Assembly: GCA_964019425.1 (NCBI GenBank)
Contig: OZ025787.1
Coordinates: forward strand, 992,001 to 1,056,000
From: Flectonema sp. DT1601
Taxonomy: Eukaryota; Euglenozoa; Diplonemea; Diplonemida; Diplonemidae
DNA: 64,000 bases
Direction: 5' to 3'
Shown: positions 57,241 through 64,000 of the stretch, piece after piece
How positions within the stretch are numbered: position 1 is the stretch's first letter
Layout of the letters: every line of letters begins with the position of its first letter
Notes under the pieces: generated by a model
The model's database searches: none
What the model saw: the letters and a program-made list of their open reading frames with translations, nothing else
Told to the model about the DNA's origin: nothing
Translations under genes and position numbers: made by a program

Positions 57241-59526
57241 TTAAAGTAGGCGGAATAAAAAAAAAATAAAATAAACAGCAAATATCATTGTAATTGCTAT
57301 GAGAAAAACTATAAAACAATTACTACTTTTTAATGACAACTACTTAACGATAATTTCTCAATACGAAGGGGTAACCCTGTTAGTTAGCCGGGGTTGAAAT
57401 AAGTTCTGTTTTTTAGATTGGGAAAACTGGACAGTCGGTTTGTCATTTTTTTTTCTTTTTTTTCTTTCTAATTAATTCCAGTTATTTCTTTAAAGCATTC
57501 TTACTTCTTAAGGGGACGCGAGGAGGGATTCCATTATTGGTAATTATTATTATTATTATTTATTACTTTTTTTTTTTTTTTTTTTAAATTCTCCGAAAAA
57601 AAGGTGGTGTTTGTTTTTTTTTTTTTTTGTTGTTTTTTTTTTTTTATTATACAATAGCACAAAAAAAAGTGGGATCGGGGGAGCAGCCTCAAAAAAATCA
57701 ACATCGCCGCACTGAAAATGTTAATACTTTCGGAATCGACTTTTTTATGTCCATCAGAGGCGTCCGAAAAAATAAGCCGTTTTATCGAATCTCGTGGTGG
57801 CTGCTAAGTTCAGTCTACATAAAAAAGAATAAATTCGAGACCCCTTTCCAGCAAGAAAAGAGACATCAATTAATGACCAAAATCTTTTTTTTTTTTTTTC
57901 GGACTTAGAAACACCAACAGGGATTGCAGCATTTATAAGCAAGATTGAGCGAAGCAGGCAGCAGCAACAACAACAGTATTATATAAAATAAAATTAAAAA
58001 AAAGGGTAAAATTACCAACTAGTTATATGCGTAACACAGAGTACTCACTATAAGCTTCGTTGATAGGGTGTACCTCAAATAGTAAAGAGCTATTAAATTT
58101 CTTATTCGCATGAAAAAAAAAGCAGAACAAACAACAACCGGGAAGAAAAAAAAATATAAAGTTGTTAATCCACCGTAAGGGATTCACTTGAGACAAAAAT
58201 GGGGGATTCTCTTTTCCAAAAAAAAAAAAGAAAGAAAAAAATTAATCAAGAGACACTTTCCTTTTTAATTCATTACCTTAAATCAACGTAATTATCAGTG
58301 TGAAACAGCCCTTGTTGTCTACCTTTTTTTTGTTTGTTTTTTTAATAATTTTCCAAAAAACTTTCTCTGGAATACAGAATAGCAGATGACGCACGTAACT
58401 AAGACTTTGCTCCTGACAACTTCAACCCGTTTAAAAAAAAAAAAAAAAAAAAAAACCCGAAGGAAAAAAAATGTAAAAAGTAGACACATCCTGTAAGGCA
58501 CTATTTAGTTACTGCATTGGTTCTTGCAACTTATTAAAATCCTAAATTCAAAATTTAAAATGACAAAAAAAAAAAAAAAAAAAAGGGGGGAAAAAAAGAG
58601 AAAAATCTCGGGGACAAAACCACTTGGTTAGGGCAGTAGTCGGAGGTTGACAATAATTTCTGTTTTGCACACGAACCATAATCCAGTAAAGAAAAACAAC
58701 AGACTATTATGCGCTTTTTTTTTTTTTTTTTTTTTTTTTTTTCCTCACCTCCCGCTTAAAAAAAAAAAGATTAGAAAGAAAAGGACGGAGAGGAAAATGA
58801 ACCGGAAGAAAAAATAAATAAAAAAAAATAGTGGTCAGTACTCCCAGTGGGGTTATTTCTTGGTAATTTTAGTTGCTGCGTTGAAACAAGACAGCAATTT
58901 TTCGAATAGCGACATGGACAAGAACAAACAATTCTTTTTTTTTTTTTTTTGTGTGAGGAGATGCATAGAACCGACGGTAATCAATAAAACGGTGTATGGG
59001 AGCACTACAAAGACAAATCCAATTCAAGGGGAAAAGGAAAAAACGGAGGCTAGTGAGAATGAGCAAAACATCGATACAAATAAACAATAAAATAAATCAC
59101 TCCCGACTGAAGGGGCAGCAGTTAGAATGCCTTACTTGAAGAAGCGAAACAGAGAACATAGAACTTGCCTTCTACATCACTTACAAAAAGGAGAGTCCGC
59201 GCACTACGAAACAATATGACTTTGTTGATCAATACCACATGCGGGTTACTATGAAAAACAAAGCCGATAACTTCATAGGAGGAGGCTAGCAATCATAGAA
59301 CAGACTACACTTTTTCTTTAACAAGTTCTTTGGTAAATTATTTTATTATTGTCCTTTTAATTCGTAATTATTACAATCTCAGAGGGGGGAAAATGGGAAA
59401 GGAAGAAAAGAAAAGAAACCCCAAATTATTGTTACTCCCCCAACATGTCTATAGCCTTAATCCAAGCTAGCCTGCCTTATATGCGCGATGTCGACCAGCT
59501 GTCACCATAAATTTACCAAGTATCGA
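57241..59526. other. Intergenic, homopolymer-rich
   Basis: About 2.3 kb with A/T runs of more than 20 near 58435 and 58718 and a (TTA)n stretch at about 57545-57562. No gene or RNA recognised. Confidence 0.5.
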
Positions 59527-61501
59527 CTATTGCTGGTCAAGCTCCAAGAAGTCCATCAGAGCTGCGCGTAGCTCCATCGGACGGTGTTCTACCTTTGCCT
59601 GTGTGGTTGTTGTTTTCAATTAGGACTCGTTGATTAAAAGACAACTGATAAAAACAATATTCATCAATCGTTCAATAAAATATTTTGATACACACCTTCT
59701 CTACAAGATCACTGAGCCACATGTTTAGTTGAGTTCGGCGAAGTTCGATTGCCTGCTGACCAGTTTTTTTGAACATACTCTTTGGAGGGAAGTTGGAACC
59801 AGGGTAACCACCAGCTGTGAATTTCTGATGGAGGGTATCAAAGACGCTGTAACGCTTTTGAAGCTTACGGGAGGTACCATTCGTCATTGTAACCTGTACT
59901 ATGTAATAAGTCACACTGTCAAGAGTTTGTGTGTCACACACAGACACTGATTGAAATCGAACACCTTCTCCATCTCCTCCTTGTGAAGCCTGAGAGCCGT
60001 AGCTGGGGGCTCCTCCTTGACGTTGCTCGCGTTGACTGGATTTTCTATTTTCCTGGTCCTGCATTTCTTGTGCTAGCGCCATATCTCTCTGTTCTTGTTC
60101 TAATCTTGATACACCACCAACGCCTTCATAAGATGTACCACTACTGTTAGAGTTGTAAGTATTCCCACCTCCATAAGAAGGTGATGGGCTACTGTATGAT
60201 TGAGGTTGGTTTCCGTAAGAAGGAGCTTGACTACTACTGTACCCTCCTGCTGGTCGGGTAGGTACAGCAGGGGCTGCTCTGGTTTTATTTTCCTGATTTT
60301 GCATTTCTTGCGCTAATGCGAGGTCACGCTGTTCTTGCTCGAGTTGAGTGACACCACCAACACCCTCGTACTGAGTAGTTGAAGAGCGGGGTGGTTGAGC
60401 ACCTTCCATGGCTTGTAATTGTCTTGCCAGATTCTCATCATCGCGCTCTTGCGTTCTCGTATGCTCGTTCTGAATAACTGGCTGAGCCGCTGCTACTGCT
60501 GCCGCTTGTGTGTGAGCCTGCTGGGCAGCTGTATCTCTCGCGCGTCTCTCCATGCTAGCTGTTTCTGTTTGTCCCTTTAGAGCCATAATCTCATCCTTAA
60601 TCTTTTGAATTGTTTTCATTGAGTCTCTCTGTTTTCTTTCAACCTCTGATATTTCATCATGTCCTCCTGCTGCTGCTCCAAGACTCATTAAAGATGGGTC
60701 AAGACCTGTCGGCATTCCAACACCTACCCCGAGACCAGGAGTGAGTCCGACAGTGCCGAGGGCTGGGGTTGGTTGCAATCCAGGAGTGAGTCCACCGACT
60801 GATAGTCCTAACATTCCAGCGCTTAAATCACCTGTTGGTTGGAGACTTGTTGCAGTTCCAAAGTGTCCTCCAGGTAAAGTAGTTGCTGCTCCAATACCTG
60901 GCTGGGGTACCATTCCCATTCCTACTCCAGCTGGTGCCAGTCCAGTTGGTGCAGGAAGACCTCCGAGTGGTGAAGGAGTTGGAAGACCCGCAACTGGTGC
61001 AGAGATTGGAGCAGGTTGGGGTACTTGTGGAAGCATTCCTGGTGTCGGAGCAGCAGGAGGAGCAGACATATTAAAACCTGGTTGCGCAACAGGCTGTTGA
61101 ATACCCAAACCTGGTTGTGGTTGGAGTGCTTGTGGTGGAACACCAAATCCTGGAGTCTGCTGAAAGGGAGCAGGAGCAGCCAGTGGTAGCTGCCCAGCAA
61201 CGTCAGTCGGCTGAAAACCGGCTGTCGGAAGTGGAGCTGCGGGTGCCGCAGCTGGTACGGTAGGAGCGAGACCAAATATCTCATCCAAATCGTTGCTAAT
61301 CTTCGATTGAGTTGTCGCAGGAGCAGCAGGCGCTGGTACAGGTGCTACTGGCGGCGCAACGTACTGTTGCTGAGGAGGCAACATCCCTGGAGCCATCCCC
61401 GGCTGTGGTGGAAACTGTCCAACCTGACCAACCCCGGCTTGCGGTAACCCACCAAGTGGAGCCCCAACATTCGGGTACGTAATCGGCTGCTGAGATAACA
61501 T
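59527..61501 (-). CDS. PX-domain protein with Pro/Gly-rich head and UIM-like helices
   Basis: Exons 61501-59696 and 59598-59527, joined in phase 0 over a 97-bp intron (GTGTGT...CACAG), giving 625 aa. Residues 1-280 are Pro/Ala/Gly-rich low complexity with an NDLDEIFGL patch at 70-78. Residues 283-310 are a coiled coil. Two near-identical repeats, YEGVGG followed by LEQEQRDxALAQEMQxQEN (378-405 and 458-486), resemble ubiquitin-interacting helices, and a weaker one is at 352-366. The PX domain spans about 514-625, with the phosphoinositide-binding RY (550-551), FPPK and the final helices completed by the second exon. PX domains bind PI3P on endosomes; a trafficking adaptor role is inference. 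A TTTCCTTCTTCACAG acceptor is 33 bases above the ATG. Confidence 0.85.
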
Positions 61502-61533
61502 CTTTGAAGTAAAGTACAAAGGGTTACTACCCT

Positions 61534-61550
61534 ACTGTGAAGAAGGAAAT
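61534..61550 (-). promoter_or_regulatory. Probable splice acceptor before the PX gene
   Basis: TTTCCTTCTTCACAG with the AG at 61536-61535, 33 bases before the ATG at 61501. Confidence 0.45.
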
Positions 61551-61836
61551 GATTTTTATTCAAAAACAAAAATCACAAAGTACGTGCGTACTGTCTAATG
61601 AAATATAGACAGCCATCATTATTTATGTCTGAGAAAGAAATGAATAACTTCATTAAAATACCAATCACAACCATTACACTTAGCGTGATAAGTCGAAGGG
61701 TTTAAAAAGGGGAAAGCACATCCAGCAGTGTACTCCGCAATACAAACGATAAGAAATAATACAAGAAAGAGTATGGCAACGATTAAAATAATACGAAAGT
61801 GTAAATGAAAATAAAAACGAATCAGAACAATGCAAA

Positions 61837-63801
61837 TTATTTTTTGACTTTAGAGTGAATTCGGACACTACCTTGAGGTAGTTGCTTTGACTTTTCCCTA
61901 CTCTGTGTAGCAGGAATGGTGATCTCTTCTTTTGATACCTTGATAGTTTCGAAGGAAAAATTGGGAGCAAAAATAAAATTGTGACCAGCCCAGAGATTAG
62001 ACGCAAGCTCCTCTCCCATTTGCTTATTGACTTCTCTGTAACTTCGCATTGAATTGAGAGCATCTGTTTCAGACTGATGAGAACACAGACTGGCTGACAG
62101 GTCTTGTCGAGACTGTAACTCTCTCGCTTTTAATAATAAATCTGGGAAGTCATCCGTCGGTAGTGACAGTGTAAAGAACTCTTTCTTTGGTGCAGGACCA
62201 TGTCTGCTATAAAAGGCCTCCGCCAGAACAGCATCACACTCACGGAGATACTCTCCAACTTCTTTGCCTTTATTCCAAACAGAAAAATCTGCCTCATATC
62301 TTTGATGTGCCTCTTGCTTTGCTCGTTGATATTTTGCAGTTGCCGACACGATTACGTTATGTCTTACTAAGGAAGAAACTTTTTCAATACCGTAATGTTT
62401 CTTTTTACGCTCTTGTGAGAACAACTTCTGTTCACAGGCCAGGAACTTAAGATGGTTAAAAAGTAATCTTATACGATACAACCTGGTTCTTTTTTTATAG
62501 AATCGCTGCACCTTTTGCACACTAAATATGTAGGTGGCAATAGCCTTCTTGAAGTAAGCAGCATTTGTAAGTATTCGTAAGGCTTTTAGAATTAATACAA
62601 CGCTGCTATGTTTGTTTCGGATTCTTATATAAAGTCTGCATGCCATAGATGTTGTCGTTGCTGCTTGTTTGAACATCTCTAGACGGTTGTCAGTCTTTTG
62701 TAAAGGAGTCCGAAAACTATTAAAATCACGTCGACTCGGAGATCCCAATGATTTGAACGATTGCTGAGATTCTCCTTCTAATTCAAAGTGGGGCTGTACA
62801 TTTGTTTTTATCATTCTTTCGAAAAGTGTCGCAATTTGAACATGAATGACGATAATATTCAGTCCAGCAACTCTCCTTTCTCGGATGCTGCGAGTTTCTG
62901 GATCCCGTTTCTGACTTTTTTTGTGAATCCTTTTCATATTTAAAACATGCTTCTTATCGATACCTTCTTTATTACGACGGACATTATCAGCGTGAAGCTG
63001 TCGCTCTCTGGGACTACGATATGTTCTGAGGGATGTAGTGACAGGAGGTACTGGTAAGATCCCCTTTTGCAATTCAACTATTCGATTCCTCTCAGACTTT
63101 GTTAATTGAAACTGCTTCCATTCATTATTAACCTGAAACGTATTATCAATTACGGAGGTGTCATTCAGTGTTGGTCCTAATTCAGTTTCTGATTGAGAAT
63201 CTGTAGACATATTCATATGAATTACATCTGAAGACCACTGCGACACAACTCTATTAGAAAGACTCTGACGTTGAATTCGATTGCGCGAACCGTCAGTGAC
63301 AATTAAAGTATTGAACTCGTCGGATGTTTCTGAAGAGTCTCTCACTTCGATTCCAATAATATTCGCATGTTGTGTTAAAGGTGACATACAACGTGTCTGA
63401 ATTCTATTGTGAGATAACGAATCTAGTTCCTTATTAAATACCTCAACACGATAATTTATTGCCGTCGATGTACAAAACTCATCTCCAGCAGCTTTCTGCG
63501 TCGCGACAGACAACAGATCATAACCATGTGCTGTATTAATATTTATCGGCTCAGCCAGTGAAACTGATTGACAGCTATTAAGCAAAGCCCCCAACCAGGA
63601 ACTTTGTTGAGGTAGATTTCTTGTTTCAGTAGTGTCTTTTTTAATTAAGGGTGCTTTGGTTTTTTTAATTTCCGACATTTTCTTGAATCCGAATCCCAAA
63701 CACAACTTATCCGCAACAGACGTCAGTCTTACCCCGGGTGGCCTACGACGCTTACTTACTTTACGTTTGCATGGAGGTGATGGTATAATAATACTTTCCA
63801 T
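61837..63801 (-). CDS. IQ-like / coiled-coil protein, possibly cytoskeletal
   Basis: A 654-aa frame from ATG 63801; the frame is open slightly further upstream, but no ATG occurs there. The first 320 residues are hydrophilic and Ser/Arg-rich with a basic nuclear-signal-like patch (CKRKVSKRRRPPG). From about 390, helical basic segments appear (MACRLYIRIRNKHSS, VQKVQRFYKKRTRLYRIRLLFNHLK); the latter is IQ-like, a calmodulin or centrin binding pattern. A coiled-coil-like stretch (KYQRAKQEAHQRYEADFSVW) and the motif GPAPKKEFFTLSLPTDDFPDLL follow. This layout recalls centrosomal or flagellar proteins; it is not assignable to a named family. Its 5' end is near the window edge, so an upstream exon may exist. 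Confidence 0.7.
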   Translation of the reverse strand: MESIIIPSPPCKRKVSKRRRPPGVRLTSVADKLCLGFGFKKMSEIKKTKAPLIKKDTTETRNLPQQSSWLGALLNSCQSVSLAEPININTAHGYDLLSVATQKAAGDEFCTSTAINYRVEVFNKELDSLSHNRIQTRCMSPLTQHANIIGIEVRDSSETSDEFNTLIVTDGSRNRIQRQSLSNRVVSQWSSDVIHMNMSTDSQSETELGPTLNDTSVIDNTFQVNNEWKQFQLTKSERNRIVELQKGILPVPPVTTSLRTYRSPRERQLHADNVRRNKEGIDKKHVLNMKRIHKKSQKRDPETRSIRERRVAGLNIIVIHVQIATLFERMIKTNVQPHFELEGESQQSFKSLGSPSRRDFNSFRTPLQKTDNRLEMFKQAATTTSMACRLYIRIRNKHSSVVLILKALRILTNAAYFKKAIATYIFSVQKVQRFYKKRTRLYRIRLLFNHLKFLACEQKLFSQERKKKHYGIEKVSSLVRHNVIVSATAKYQRAKQEAHQRYEADFSVWNKGKEVGEYLRECDAVLAEAFYSRHGPAPKKEFFTLSLPTDDFPDLLLKARELQSRQDLSASLCSHQSETDALNSMRSYREVNKQMGEELASNLWAGHNFIFAPNFSFETIKVSKEEITIPATQSREKSKQLPQGSVRIHSKVKK

Positions 63802-64000
63802 AACTAAGTGGGTTCCGTTCCTTACCAACTATCATCCCAACGCATACAGTAATAAGCTGCTGGAGGAATATGTGTATAATAATAACACGACAATTAGTTG
63901 AAAGGGGGGCCAGACACCCAACGGAACGACACGCAATGTCCATAACAAACCGACAAAAAAAAATTTTAAAAAAAAAATAAAAATAATAAGCGGAGAAGAC
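63802..64000. other. Right edge of window
   Basis: Non-coding as far as can be seen. The nearest acceptor-like site above the IQ-like gene (CCACTTAG) is weak. Confidence 0.4.

Noticed and set aside
1-64000. Bacterial origin of the window, CRISPR arrays, operon-type promoters
   Set aside because: GT-AG introns, a LINE, long homopolymers, mitochondrial presequences and large Cys-rich membrane proteins all mark it as eukaryotic nuclear DNA; no CRISPR-like spacing was seen.

Overview
The window is nuclear DNA of a single-celled eukaryote. It is AT-rich and packed with A and T homopolymer runs. It has short GT-AG introns of about 43-68 bp, mitochondrially targeted proteins, Mediator-like and cilium-like proteins, large type I membrane proteins and an I-type LINE. 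The lineage cannot be fixed from sequence alone. One-way gene order plus probable trans-splice acceptors recalls Euglenozoa or other spliced-leader lineages, but that is inference.

Layout. Every host gene I can support lies on the minus strand, so transcription runs from right to left. From right to left these are: a 654-aa IQ-like/coiled-coil protein (61837-63801); a PX-domain protein with a low-complexity head (two exons, 59527-61501); a 1721-aa Dickkopf-like Cys-rich type I membrane protein (two exons, 51980-57213); a 922-aa type I membrane protein (four exons, 43963-49107), with a theta-like GST gene (46114-47127) inside its 2.25-kb intron; a mitochondrial-looking 86-aa protein overlapping an LYR-motif protein by ATGA (42099-42658); a 4-coumarate/medium-chain acyl-CoA ligase (40108-41715); an 85-aa basic protein (38072-38329); a 617-aa discoidin-like, probably ciliary protein (35846-37699); and two small genes at 34691-35530. 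A gene-poor tract of about 16.7 kb full of homopolymers follows (17960-34690). Next come an intact-looking LINE (12125-17959), a 271-aa unknown protein, a 474-aa coiled-coil protein, a complex 146/178/299-bp tandem array (4986-6830), a 90-aa protein, a UDP-galactopyranose mutase and, running off the left edge, a MED14-like Mediator subunit.

How the parts relate. At least eight minus-strand genes have a pyrimidine tract ending in CAG within about 50 bases upstream of their ATG, and some intercistronic gaps are under 100 bp. With the shared strand this suggests polycistronic transcription and trans-splicing. The two 299-bp units of the tandem array each hold, on the minus strand, a GTATGT donor-like site, a canonical Sm site and a 3' stem-loop, in the order found in spliced-leader or other Sm-class small RNAs. 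The LINE carries its two ORFs in one frame separated by a single UAG in a UAG-CAA-UCA context, a classic readthrough signal. I consider these the most interesting points of the window. None has been tested against transcripts.
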